The notes: a model not told the origin generated them from the letters alone. Shown: positions 1-7,798, counted from the stretch's first letter. The stretch is 10,670 bases of DNA from Bacteroidia bacterium (GCA_019454865.1 JACFNJ010000076.1:1-10670); one strand, 5' to 3'. A program made the numbers and translations.

Positions 1-130
1 TAACGTTTTGCAGATTTGCGATGGGCGAGCTTTTCACCACAAATGTTCATTCGGAGAACTGAACTTTCGGCTACCAAAAAACTGTCTGCGGAACACGAAA
101 CCCCGCCTATTGCAAATGTGCTGTTACAAG
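1..130 (-). repeat. Imperfect palindrome, attC-like structured element
   Basis: The two ends of this stretch are imperfect reverse complements. TAAC (1-4) pairs with GTTA (123-126), GCA (10-12) with TGC (119-121), ATTTGC (14-19) with GCAAAT (112-117), AT (21-22) with AT (109-110), GGCG (24-27) with CGCC (104-107), and TTT (31-33) with AAA (98-100). The pairs are separated by single mismatches and one bulge (5-9). The centre holds a smaller GTTCA/TGAAC hairpin. GC content is about 47%, well above the AT-rich neighbours. A long imperfect stem with extrahelical bases, ending in TAAC/GTTA directly after a gene's stop codon, is how integron attC sites look. The core here (GTTACAA) does not fit the GTTRRRY consensus, so this class is an inference. 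The element may continue left of the window. Confidence 0.5.
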
Positions 131-137
131 CAGTTAT
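123..137 (+). repeat. Left copy of 15-base inverted repeat flanking the lipoprotein gene
   Basis: GTTACAAGCAGTTAT on the plus strand, ending three bases before the stop codon of the minus-strand lipoprotein gene. It matches, with one mismatch, the minus-strand sequence at 900-914 on the other side of that gene. The first four bases also form the outer end of the palindrome at 1-130. Confidence 0.6.
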
Positions 138-139
138 TC

Positions 140-883
140 TCATGTCGTCATTTTTTTGAATATCATTTGTGACATTGTCGCTTGATAAACAACGTAAACG
201 CCTTTTACTTTTCTTTCTTGCACATAGTAACTGTTTATTATTAGTCTTCCTTCTTTGTCAAGTCCAACAAAGGAAATTGCAGCCCCTGCTTTTGAAAAAC
301 CATAAAGCATTAAATAACGTTTGCTTTCTATATGGTAGTTTTTAATCGCAATTTTTTTGAAACTGCTTTGACCCTTTTCTTTTGCGTAAAGTTTGAATTT
401 GTCTGCTGTCATTGAAAGAAAAACATCATCGTCTTTGAGGTCTTTAATTACTTTGGAAGTTCGATAAAACTTTTTGTCTGCGTAAACAACAGAGTCTTCA
501 TATGTTATTGTCCTGTTGCAAGCAATGCGCCAATTTCCAACGACTTTGTTGTTGTCAGTAATCATTGTTGTTGTGTCAAGTTGTACGTGTGTCCGAGCAG
601 AAGGTACACACCACCAAATATGAACGTCATTGTTGGAATATGAAAGTCCCATTTGGGTCTGCATGATGTCCCGTGTTAGATAACGGTCAAATGCGTTATA
701 GTCCTTATCCCACTGCTCAAAAGTAGTTGTCGGAAACAAGTTGCAATAGTCAACTGGAAATTCAACCATTTCTTTTGGTCTGCTGTCTACAACTTGCAAA
801 ACTTCCTTAGGAAGTCCGCAAGATGTCAACAGGGTAATTGTCCCAATGAAAATGTAAATGTTTTTTAGTCGTTGTCTTGTCAT
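140..883 (-). CDS. Unrecognised lipoprotein, possibly lipocalin-like
   Basis: I do not recognise the family. The ATG at 883 gives 247 residues and a convincing lipoprotein signal: basic MTRQRLK, a hydrophobic stretch (residues 9-19) and a lipobox LTSC with Cys22. An in-frame ATG at 949 would add 22 residues before the signal and is therefore unlikely. The mature protein should be anchored to a membrane of the envelope. It contains a few further cysteines (in YCN, WWC and IAC) and is mostly polar with alternating hydrophobic residues suggesting beta strands. A VVGNWRI segment followed by about 130 residues of strand-like sequence recalls the GxW start of lipocalins, a weak inference. GC content is around 40%, higher than the next gene. 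The gene sits alone between two palindromic elements and is flanked by inverted repeats, so it may be a mobile cassette gene. Confidence 0.75.
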   Translation of the reverse strand: MTRQRLKNIYIFIGTITLLTSCGLPKEVLQVVDSRPKEMVEFPVDYCNLFPTTTFEQWDKDYNAFDRYLTRDIMQTQMGLSYSNNDVHIWWCVPSARTHVQLDTTTMITDNNKVVGNWRIACNRTITYEDSVVYADKKFYRTSKVIKDLKDDDVFLSMTADKFKLYAKEKGQSSFKKIAIKNYHIESKRYLMLYGFSKAGAAISFVGLDKEGRLIINSYYVQERKVKGVYVVYQATMSQMIFKKMTT

Positions 884-899
884 TGTTGTACGGTCGGTT

Positions 900-914
900 A
901 TAATTGCTTGTAAC
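900..914 (-). repeat. Right copy of 15-base inverted repeat flanking the lipoprotein gene
   Basis: Read on the minus strand this is GTTACAAGCAATTAT, identical to the plus-strand copy at 123-137 except for one base. It lies 16 bases upstream of the preferred ATG at 883, so the two copies closely bracket the coding sequence. Confidence 0.6.
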
Positions 915-953
915 TTGTTTATAACCCCCATAAACTTTCGCAAATACATCCAA

Positions 954-1103
954 AATCGGTTGGCTTTGCGTAGTTCGCATGAGGGTTTATCTTATAACGA
1001 ATATATACTTTTATTTTCATTTACAAATCATCAAACGGACTTTTTAATGGAGTTTCTCTCTTCATGCGAACGGGGTACTTTTTACAGAAAAGGTTAGCCG
1101 ATT
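954..1103 (+). repeat. Palindromic intergenic element with two nested stems
   Basis: This fills the gap between the glycosyltransferase stop (1106) and the lipoprotein gene. A perfect 10-base inverted repeat, GTTCGCATGA (973-982) and TCATGCGAAC (1062-1071), is nested inside an outer stem of 14 continuous pairs, 954-967 with 1090-1103. Four of the outer pairs are G-U if read as plus-strand RNA, so the structure would be weaker as minus-strand RNA. The inside is AT-rich and without evident genes. It could be a non-autonomous mobile element, a recombination site or a structured RNA. I see no family match and no clear target-site duplication. It is not a simple terminator: the loop is long and no T-run follows directly. 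Confidence 0.45.
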
Positions 1104-1105
1104 AT

Positions 1106-2510
1106 TTACTTTTTTTTGAATAGAAAAGCATATACCGAACCGGTATTAAACTGTTGCACAAGTTCAAGCTCAGTAGTGTCTGAAGGGTTGGTCAAATTTC
1201 CGGGTTTTGTATATACAATATATTCACCGGGGATTGTATCTTTTATCCAAACCGGATGAAACACCGGGTTATTCATATAACCATACCGCGAATCTTGTGT
1301 AGCCTCGTACAATGGGAAATCGAGCATTATTGTTTTATCTGCAAATTGTGGTTGATTAAGAAATTGAAACAATTGCAAAAAAGTTTTTGGTTGATTTCGA
1401 TAACTCAGGTCAATCTCCTTGTTCTTATTTTTATTATTTAAGTTGAATACAGCAAAGCAAACTCCTATACATACTGCTGCAATAGAAATTGTTTTGTTTA
1501 AACGAGATGCATACAAAACTCCTAAAGCATAAATTGCACAAACAAGAGGAATCATCACTAAAAAATACCTGTCTAAGCTTGAATTAATAGCTGAAAAAAG
1601 CATAAACACAAAACCAAAAACAACAAATGTTAAAACGGTTTGTGAAAGTTTTAAAGTTTTATTTTTTGATTTAACCAACGTGAGAGTAATAACAATTAAT
1701 GAAAAAATTGTTAGAAAAAATCGTCCTTGCTCAAACCATACTAATTTGATGGAATAATCCCAAGCTCGCTGTGTAATGCTTGAAAAACTAAATTTTGTTG
1801 CTCCCAAATTATTGGGATTAAAAAACCATCCATTGGCTTGCTTTTGTAAAAGTAAAAAAAGACTAAACACCAAAAAGGGTAAAATTAAAACCCATCCTTG
1901 TTTACATGTTTCAATCCACCTTTTGGATTTAATAAGCTGTAAAAACAGAACAATTGGAAATGTAATTGCAAGCACCAATCCGGTTTCTTTGGTAAGCACG
2001 GCTAATGTACTGAACAAAGCAGCATAGGTGTAATTTTTTCTTATAAAAAAATAAATTGCATACACAACAGTGCAAGTAAGTAACATCTCTAAAACAACCT
2101 GTGTAGATTGTGCCACAACTATGGGTTGAATTAAAAACAAACAAAATGCAACCATACTTACAACTTTGATTTTTGGTAATTTCAACGGAAAGTAAGTAAG
2201 TGCCAATGCCTGTAAACAATGCTAACAAAACAGAAAAGGAATGAAACGCAAGTGGTGATATGCCAAAAACTTTACACCACAATGCTTGTAAGAAAAACAG
2301 CAAAAGCGGATGTCCAAAGCTGATGTAATCAGGAACAGCACTTGGCGATAATGAAATTTGATTATCCACCATGTAAAGTGTGCCTTTTACGTAAGCGTGT
2401 AACTCATCCCAAAAAAATGGCAACTTGGCATCTTCGTATCTAAAAAGAATAAAAACTACCGATACAAGTAGTAGAATTAACACACGATTTTTTTCAATTT
2501 TAGTTACCAC
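1106..2510 (-). pseudogene. GT39-type membrane glycosyltransferase, frameshifted
   Basis: The intact protein would have about 466 residues and many membrane segments. It belongs to the dolichyl-phosphate-mannose/ArnT-like family, which transfers a sugar from a polyprenyl carrier on the outer face of the inner membrane. The N-terminal piece starts at a GTG (2510), with one membrane helix, then FFWDELHAYV carrying the acidic pair typical of the first periplasmic loop, and GHPLLLFFLQALW. Near residue 105 the reading frame shifts. The second piece continues with SMVAFCLFLIQP, QSTQVVLEMLLT and LAVLTKETGLVL, which match family expectations, and ends at 1106. The break falls at three tandem copies of a 4-base unit (2190-2201). 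Removing one copy restores a single frame reading GIGTYFPLKLP. It may be a real mutation, slippage-based switching, or a sequence error. It lies 30 bases downstream of the isoaspartyl peptidase gene. The sugar donor and acceptor cannot be told. Confidence 0.8.
2190..2201. repeat. Three tandem copies of AAGT at the frameshift point
   Basis: AAGT repeated three times on the plus strand (ACTT in the sense of the gene). It is exactly where the two glycosyltransferase frames meet. A change of one 4-base unit shifts the frame by one, and the two-copy state would join both halves. Confidence 0.65.
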
Positions 2511-2540
2511 TATATAATTTAGTTTTGTAATACATCATTA

Positions 2541-3479
2541 CTAATCTTCATATATTTTAATTACAACAGTTTCTCCTTGAATTTGGTATCCTCTGTACAT
2601 TCCTTCGCTATTAAAAGGAAGTTCAATATTTCCCATATTGTCAATTGCAATTAATCCGCCTTCGCCACCAAATTTTACCAATTTGTCTTTTACTACATAA
2701 TCACATGCTTGTTGTAAGGTTAATCCTTTGTACTCCATCAGGCAGCTAATGTCATAAGCTACAACTGCTCGGATAAAATACTCTCCATGTCCGGTACAAC
2801 TTACAGCACAGGTTTTGTTATTTGCATACGTACCTGCTCCAATTATTGGGCTATCGCCAACTCTTCCATACCGCTTATTGGTCATTCCACCGGTAGAGGT
2901 TGCAGCCGCAAGATTACCCATGCAGTCAATGGCAACTGCACCAACAGTTCCAAATTTTTTTCCTTCACCATGTAGGCTGTGATCCAACTGATATGAGTCG
3001 CTATCTTTTGTTTCAATCCATTGTTTGTACCTGCCTTCTTCATAAAAATAGCTGTCGGGTTGAAAGGGTAATTGAATATTTTTTGCAAACTCTTCGGCAT
3101 CTAATCCGCTTAAAAAAACATGCCCGCTTTTGTCTTTAATAGCTCTTGCAAGTTGAATAGGGTTTTGAACATTTCGTATTCCACTTACAGCTCCGGCTTC
3201 CAATGTTTTTCCATCCATAATGCTTGCATCCATTTCATGTGTGCCTTTATTTGTAAAAACGGAACCTTTACCAGCGTTAAAAAGCGGAAAATTTTCAAGA
3301 GCAATTACAGCTGCTTCAACCGCATCAAGTGCACTTCCGTTTTGTGCCAATACTTTATACCCCGCTTGAATTGCTTGTGCCAATCCGGATAAGTATGCAG
3401 TTTCTTTTTCCGGTGTCATAAGAGCTTGCACTATTGTACCTGCGCCTCCATGTACTGCTATGGCAAATTTGTTTTTCAT
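2541..3479 (-). CDS. iaaA: Isoaspartyl peptidase / plant-type L-asparaginase
   Basis: An N-terminal nucleophile hydrolase that removes isoaspartyl residues from dipeptides and also hydrolyses asparagine. From the ATG at 3479 it has 312 residues, normal for the family. That start puts the family's opening AVHGGAGT near the N-terminus. An upstream ATG at 3524 adds 15 unrelated residues in the divergent promoter region. Visible motifs are NAGKGSVFT and EMDASIMDG in the alpha-subunit part, and FGTVGAVA, whose Thr178 should be the self-cleavage site and catalytic nucleophile. They are followed by ATSTGGMTNKRYGRVGDSP and GAGTYANN, which bind substrate. No signal peptide is seen, so it is probably cytoplasmic. 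The gene is divergent from uvrA and leads into the glycosyltransferase, possibly as a two-gene transcript. Confidence 0.93.
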   Translation of the reverse strand: MKNKFAIAVHGGAGTIVQALMTPEKETAYLSGLAQAIQAGYKVLAQNGSALDAVEAAVIALENFPLFNAGKGSVFTNKGTHEMDASIMDGKTLEAGAVSGIRNVQNPIQLARAIKDKSGHVFLSGLDAEEFAKNIQLPFQPDSYFYEEGRYKQWIETKDSDSYQLDHSLHGEGKKFGTVGAVAIDCMGNLAAATSTGGMTNKRYGRVGDSPIIGAGTYANNKTCAVSCTGHGEYFIRAVVAYDISCLMEYKGLTLQQACDYVVKDKLVKFGGEGGLIAIDNMGNIELPFNSEGMYRGYQIQGETVVIKIYED

Positions 3480-3503
3480 GTTGCGAAAATAAGTTAATTC
3501 TAT

Positions 3504-3538
3504 TTGCTTTTTCTGCTCAAACATTAAATGTATTTTCG
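3504..3538 (+). promoter_or_regulatory. Possible uvrA promoter
   Basis: TATTTTCG (3531-3538) is one base off the Bacteroidota -7 box TAnnTTTG, and a TTG lies 24 bases upstream (3504-3506). The spacing is slightly long. The uvrA ATG follows 25 bases downstream of the box. No SOS-type palindrome is evident, so there is no sign here of damage-inducible control. Confidence 0.25.
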
Positions 3539-3563
3539 CTTTTTATAAATTAATCCGTTCAGC

Positions 3564-6437
3564 ATGTCATCGGCAGAAGCAATGCATAATAAGCAACTCA
3601 ACACAAACGAAGAAGAATATATTGAAATTTTAGGCGCCAGGGAACACAACTTAAAAAATATTGACGTAAAAATTCCTCGAAACAAATTAGTAACTATTAC
3701 CGGACTTAGCGGAAGTGGAAAATCTTCATTAGCATTTGATACCATTTTTGCTGAAGGACAGCGGAGGTATATGGAGAGCTTTAGTGCGTATGCCCGTCAA
3801 TTTATCGGTAATATGGAGAGACCCGATGTGGACAAGATAAATGGACTTTCACCTGTAATTTCAATTGAACAGAAAACCGTTAATAAAAATCCTCGCTCTA
3901 CTGTTGGTACCATTACTGAAATTTATGATTTTTTGCGTTTGTTGTATGCTCGTGCTGCTGATGCGTATAGTTATGTGAGTGGAGAAAAGATGGTTAAAAT
4001 GACCGAGGAGCAAATCATAGACGCAATACTTAATCGGTTTGACCAAAAAAGAATTGCCATACTTGCTCCATTAATTAAAGGAAGAAAAGGACATTACCGG
4101 GAATTGTTTGAGCAAATTAGAAAACAAGGTTATACCAAAGTGCGTGTGGATGGCGAAATATTAGATGTAGCGCCCAAGATGCAAATAGACAGGTATAAAA
4201 TTCACGACATTGAGGTGTTGATAGACAGAATTGAAGCTAAAACAAGTGCACGATTTAGAGTAAGTGAAAGTGTTAAAAATGCATTGAAAATGGGTAAGGG
4301 CACATTTGTGCTTATTGAAGAGAATGATGAAAAATCAGCAGCGTATCATTTCAGTAAATTTTTGATGGACCCGCAAAGCGGAATAAGTTATGATGAAGCA
4401 CAACCCAATACTTTTTCGTTTAATTCTCCTTATGGTGCTTGCCCATCATGCAATGGTTTGGGGGTAATTAGCACAATTAGCGAAAACAACATTATACCGG
4501 ATAAAAAATTAAGCATCAATAAAGGTGCAATACTTCCACTTGGTGAGCCTAAAGAGAATTGGACATTTATGCAATTGCGTGAATTGTCGAAAAAATTAAA
4601 ATTTAGCTTTGCCGACCCCATTGAAAAAATTAGTAGAGAAAACGTAGATGCTATACTTTACGGAGTTGAAGAAAAATTGACCATTTCATACGAATATAGT
4701 AGCGGTTTTGTACAAAATTATTCGAGCAATTGGGAAGGATTAATCCCTTTTATTACGCGTCATTATCACGAAAAAAGTAGCGATTCATTAGTAAAATGGG
4801 CAGAGGAATTTATGACTATTTCTACCTGTACAGATTGTGGTGGTGCCCGATTAAAAAAAGAAGCACTGCATTATCGTATAGGAGATAAAAATATTGCGGA
4901 TTTAGCTGTAATGGAAATTTCAACATTGGCAGAATGGTTTGAAAATATTGAGCAATTACTAAGTCCAAAACAACAAATTATAGCTTCTGAAATAGTAAAA
5001 GAAATTCGTAACCGGATAAAGTTTTTGTTGGGTGTAGGAATAAACTATTTGACTTTAAATTCATCTTCACGTACATTAAGTGGAGGCGAAGCGCAACGCA
5101 TTCGCTTAGCTACACAAATCGGCTCGCAATTGGTAGGTGTGTTGTATATTTTGGATGAGCCAAGTATTGGATTACACCAACGCGATAACCAACGATTAAT
5201 TAATTCACTTAAAGAGTTGCGTGATGTTGGAAACAGTGTAATTGTAGTGGAACACGACAAAGATATGATGGCTGAGAGTGATTATATTTTGGATTTGGGA
5301 TTTGGTGCAGGGGTGTTTGGCGGTCATGTTGCAGCAGAAGGAGACATCAATAAAATTATGCAATCCAACTCAACAACAGCATTGTACTTAAATGGTAAGA
5401 AAGAAATTGCAATTCCGAAAAAACGAAGAGAAGGAAATGGGCAGTGTATTAAGTTATCCGGAGCTTCGGGCAATAATTTAAAAAATGTATCTGTTGAATT
5501 TCCTTTAGGAAAATTTATTTGTGTAACCGGAGTTAGCGGTAGTGGCAAATCATCATTAATTAACGAAACGCTTTATCCCATACTTCGTCAGCATTTTTAC
5601 AACTCACACCAAAAACCATTGCCCTATAAAAAAGTTGAAGGAATAGAACAAATTGATAAAGTAATTGAAATTGATCAAAGCCCGATTGGCAGAACTCCAA
5701 GAAGCAATCCTGCTACTTATGTAGAAGTATTTACAGATATAAGAAACTTGTTTGCAAATCTTCCGGAAGCAAAAATAAGAGGATACAAACCGGGACGGTT
5801 TTCATTTAATGTAAAAGGTGGGAGATGCGAAACCTGTCAAGGCGCAGGAATGCGTACAATTGAAATGAATTTTTTGCCGGATGTTTATGTTAAATGCGAA
5901 ACCTGCAATGGTAAACGCTACAACAGAGAAACATTAGAAGTTAGATATAAAGGAAAATCCATTAACGATGTTTTGGACATGAGCATTAGTGACGCTGTTA
6001 AGTTTTTTGAAAACACACCACAAATATTGCGCAAGATTGAAACATTACATGATGTAGGGTTAGGTTACATTACATTGGGGCAACAAAGCACAACACTTAG
6101 CGGTGGTGAAGCACAACGGGTAAAATTAGCTACTGAATTGAGCAAACGCGATACCGGAAATACATTTTATATTTTGGATGAACCAACCACAGGGCTTCAC
6201 TTTGAAGATGTAAGCGTGTTATTAGAAGTACTTCAAAAATTGGTAGATAAGGGCAATACCGTATTAGTAATTGAGCACAATATGGATTTGATAAAGGTTG
6301 CCGATTATATTATTGATATTGGACCCGAAGGTGGAAAATACGGAGGTGAGATACTTTGTACAGGTACTCCCGAAGAAATAATAAAAAACAAAAAAAGCCA
6401 CACCGCGCAATTTTTAAAGAAAGAAATTGTTAAATAA
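3564..6437 (+). CDS. uvrA: Excinuclease ABC subunit A (UvrA)
   Basis: The damage-sensing ATPase of nucleotide excision repair. A UvrA dimer with UvrB scans DNA, finds distorted sites and loads UvrB in the cytoplasm. The 957-residue length is normal. It has two ABC modules: Walker A GLSGSGKS at 47-54 and GVSGSGKS at 656-663, with signature LSGGEAQR at 505-512 and 845-852. Each signature is followed by an ILDEP Walker B (ILDEPSIGLH and ILDEPTTGLH). The C-terminal zinc module is intact (C755, C758, C778, C781). In the N-terminal zinc module only one pair is clear (C293, C296): the region that holds the first CxxC in E. coli reads HFSKFLMDPQSGISY. This is probably a lineage trait. Another CxxC occurs at 422-425. 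Start at ATG 3564; a second ATG six codons later is possible. No other excision repair gene is in view. Confidence 0.98.
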   Translation: MSSAEAMHNKQLNTNEEEYIEILGAREHNLKNIDVKIPRNKLVTITGLSGSGKSSLAFDTIFAEGQRRYMESFSAYARQFIGNMERPDVDKINGLSPVISIEQKTVNKNPRSTVGTITEIYDFLRLLYARAADAYSYVSGEKMVKMTEEQIIDAILNRFDQKRIAILAPLIKGRKGHYRELFEQIRKQGYTKVRVDGEILDVAPKMQIDRYKIHDIEVLIDRIEAKTSARFRVSESVKNALKMGKGTFVLIEENDEKSAAYHFSKFLMDPQSGISYDEAQPNTFSFNSPYGACPSCNGLGVISTISENNIIPDKKLSINKGAILPLGEPKENWTFMQLRELSKKLKFSFADPIEKISRENVDAILYGVEEKLTISYEYSSGFVQNYSSNWEGLIPFITRHYHEKSSDSLVKWAEEFMTISTCTDCGGARLKKEALHYRIGDKNIADLAVMEISTLAEWFENIEQLLSPKQQIIASEIVKEIRNRIKFLLGVGINYLTLNSSSRTLSGGEAQRIRLATQIGSQLVGVLYILDEPSIGLHQRDNQRLINSLKELRDVGNSVIVVEHDKDMMAESDYILDLGFGAGVFGGHVAAEGDINKIMQSNSTTALYLNGKKEIAIPKKRREGNGQCIKLSGASGNNLKNVSVEFPLGKFICVTGVSGSGKSSLINETLYPILRQHFYNSHQKPLPYKKVEGIEQIDKVIEIDQSPIGRTPRSNPATYVEVFTDIRNLFANLPEAKIRGYKPGRFSFNVKGGRCETCQGAGMRTIEMNFLPDVYVKCETCNGKRYNRETLEVRYKGKSINDVLDMSISDAVKFFENTPQILRKIETLHDVGLGYITLGQQSTTLSGGEAQRVKLATELSKRDTGNTFYILDEPTTGLHFEDVSVLLEVLQKLVDKGNTVLVIEHNMDLIKVADYIIDIGPEGGKYGGEILCTGTPEEIIKNKKSHTAQFLKKEIVK

Positions 6438-6460
6438 AGTGGTTATAAAAATTACATTTG
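6427..6460 (+). promoter_or_regulatory. Likely promoter of the small lipoprotein gene
   Basis: TACATTTG (6453-6460) fits the Bacteroidota -7 consensus TAnnTTTG exactly, with a TTG at 6427-6429, 23 bases upstream, inside the last codons of uvrA. It lies 25 bases before the ATG at 6486. This suggests that the lipoprotein gene has its own promoter rather than depending only on read-through from uvrA. Confidence 0.4.
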
Positions 6461-6485
6461 TACTAATTGAAATAATAGTACCTGC

Positions 6486-6890
6486 ATGAAAGTATTAAGA
6501 AATAATATAATTGTATTTGTATTAAGTACAATTTTTATTTTCATTCAATCGTGTACATTGGAGGATGATTATGTTCCTCCTCAATCAATTGTTACCACGG
6601 ATTCATCGGAATACAACGGAACATTAAAGGTTGAAGTTTATACAGCAAGTGGTGCAAAAGATAATAATGCAATTGTATATTTATTTGCAAACTACGAAGA
6701 CCTTAAAAACAATCTTGCATTAAATAGTATTCCAACAAATGCATCAGGAGTTTCAAATTTTGGATATTTATTACAAGGCAATTATTATTTGTTAGCATAT
6801 AACAAATCTGATGTAACTGCACGAGATACTGCTGTGGCACAAGTTTTAGGCAAGCAAAGCATTACACGTATAATGCAATTAAAGCATTAA
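6486..6890 (+). CDS. Small lipoprotein with a predicted beta-sandwich domain
   Basis: A 134-residue protein with a short basic start (MKVLRNN), a hydrophobic stretch (8-20) and a lipobox ending in QSC (Cys23), followed by acidic TLEDD. It should therefore be a lipid-anchored envelope protein. After a flexible linker, residues 45-134 read like one immunoglobulin-like or transthyretin-like domain. These show LKVEVYTASG, then NAIVYLFANYEDL, then TNASGVSNFGYLLQGNYYLLAYN, the strand pattern of carboxypeptidase-regulatory or SpaA-like domains (value-plus-turn, G-x-Y-L-L). That fold assignment is inference; the function is unknown. The gene follows uvrA by 48 bases with its own likely promoter. Its stop codon overlaps that of the urea transporter on the other strand, leaving no room for an intergenic terminator. 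Confidence 0.8.
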   Translation: MKVLRNNIIVFVLSTIFIFIQSCTLEDDYVPPQSIVTTDSSEYNGTLKVEVYTASGAKDNNAIVYLFANYEDLKNNLALNSIPTNASGVSNFGYLLQGNYYLLAYNKSDVTARDTAVAQVLGKQSITRIMQLKH

Positions 6891-7768
6891 GCGACTTTTT
6901 GTAAACGATAAAATTGGTTTTTTATTAATAATAGAATCCAACAACTTGCTACAAACGGGAAGGTTAATGGTATAATATTTATATTGTTTAATACTATAGT
7001 TATAACTATTGATAGCAAAGTAGCCAATACTATCCAAAGCAAACTAATAGGTTTTATATCAGCAAAAACTATTGCACATAATACCGCATTGTATCCATAT
7101 AATCCCAATACAATTTCAGTTGTTGGTAGTTGAAAGTAATAAGCAAAAAGTGCAGCAACAGCAGAAGAAAATACAGCTACAAGCGCAGCCATTGTGGAAG
7201 AAACAGCTAAGCCAATAAAAAATAAAATCCCTATAATTACATTATCCTGGAAAATAACCTGACCAATGCTTGAAAATATAAATGTAAAATTTTGTTGTAT
7301 AGTTTCATTTGTATCAATTGTGCTTTGTAGTTGCAAATAGTTTAAATCTTTAAATACATACCAAACTAGCCAAACAACAAGAATAAAAGGAAGAGTATAA
7401 ACGGGAATATTTTTTCTGCTAAAAAAATTTTGAATCACACTTGCCAATCCGGCTGCCATGAGTATTACTATCCAAAGAAGGAAAGAAGGTTTAAATAATA
7501 AGATTAATCCGGCACCAACTAATGCAGCACTAAAACCATAAATACCTTTGATGGTTTCGTCTTTGTCAAATCGAAAAAGTATAGCTGTAATAGTACCGGC
7601 AATAGTTGCTGTTAAAAGTGCTAATCCCATTAGCGGGTATCCATAACTAACACCCAGTAAAAATAAAATTCCGGTAATAGTATTTTCCTGCAACATAATT
7701 TGTGCAATACCTTTAAAAATGGTATTGAAAAAAATTACAGGTGTATATGTGCTCAATCTTTCAACCAT
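6887..7768 (-). CDS. Urea transporter (UT/SLC14 family)
   Basis: A 293-residue, highly hydrophobic inner-membrane protein that should pass urea through a channel-like pore. The family's internal duplication is plain. IAQIMLQENTITGILFLLG (21-39) repeats as IGQVIFQDNVIIGILFFIG (168-186), and GIYGFSAALVG (75-85) repeats as GLYGYNAVLCA (222-232). The signature LPxxTxPF appears as IPVYTLPF (121-128) and, one residue shorter, IPLTFPF (266-272). The length fits bacterial members. It is the last gene of a minus-strand run after the hemerythrin gene (30-base gap). No urease gene is in the window, so whether the cell uses urea as nitrogen source cannot be judged. The stop codon shares its bases with that of the convergent lipoprotein gene. 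Confidence 0.9.
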   Translation of the reverse strand: MVERLSTYTPVIFFNTIFKGIAQIMLQENTITGILFLLGVSYGYPLMGLALLTATIAGTITAILFRFDKDETIKGIYGFSAALVGAGLILLFKPSFLLWIVILMAAGLASVIQNFFSRKNIPVYTLPFILVVWLVWYVFKDLNYLQLQSTIDTNETIQQNFTFIFSSIGQVIFQDNVIIGILFFIGLAVSSTMAALVAVFSSAVAALFAYYFQLPTTEIVLGLYGYNAVLCAIVFADIKPISLLWIVLATLLSIVITIVLNNINIIPLTFPFVASCWILLLIKNQFYRLQKVA

Positions 7769-7798
7769 AAAGTTAATACCCGAATAGAAAATAACTTT

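Noticed and set aside
858..1097. Plus-strand 79-codon open frame
   Set aside because: It runs antisense through the lipoprotein start and across the palindromic element, has no family resemblance or signal, and is best explained by chance.
1062..1103. Rho-independent terminator after the glycosyltransferase
   Set aside because: The stems are too far apart and lack an adjacent T-run on the right strand, so the structure does not fit an intrinsic terminator.
1106..2206. Glycosyltransferase C-terminal part as a separate gene starting at TTG 2206
   Set aside because: It begins in the middle of the fold and lacks the acidic first loop. The sequence continues the upstream half after a one-base shift of frame, so both are one broken gene.
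3480..3524. Upstream start for the isoaspartyl peptidase
   Set aside because: The extra 15 residues do not resemble family N-termini, and the start would lie next to the possible uvrA promoter. ATG 3479 places AVHGGAGT correctly.
3861..5548. Several 60-75 codon open frames antisense to uvrA
   Set aside because: They are shadows of a highly conserved coding sequence, without recognisable domains.
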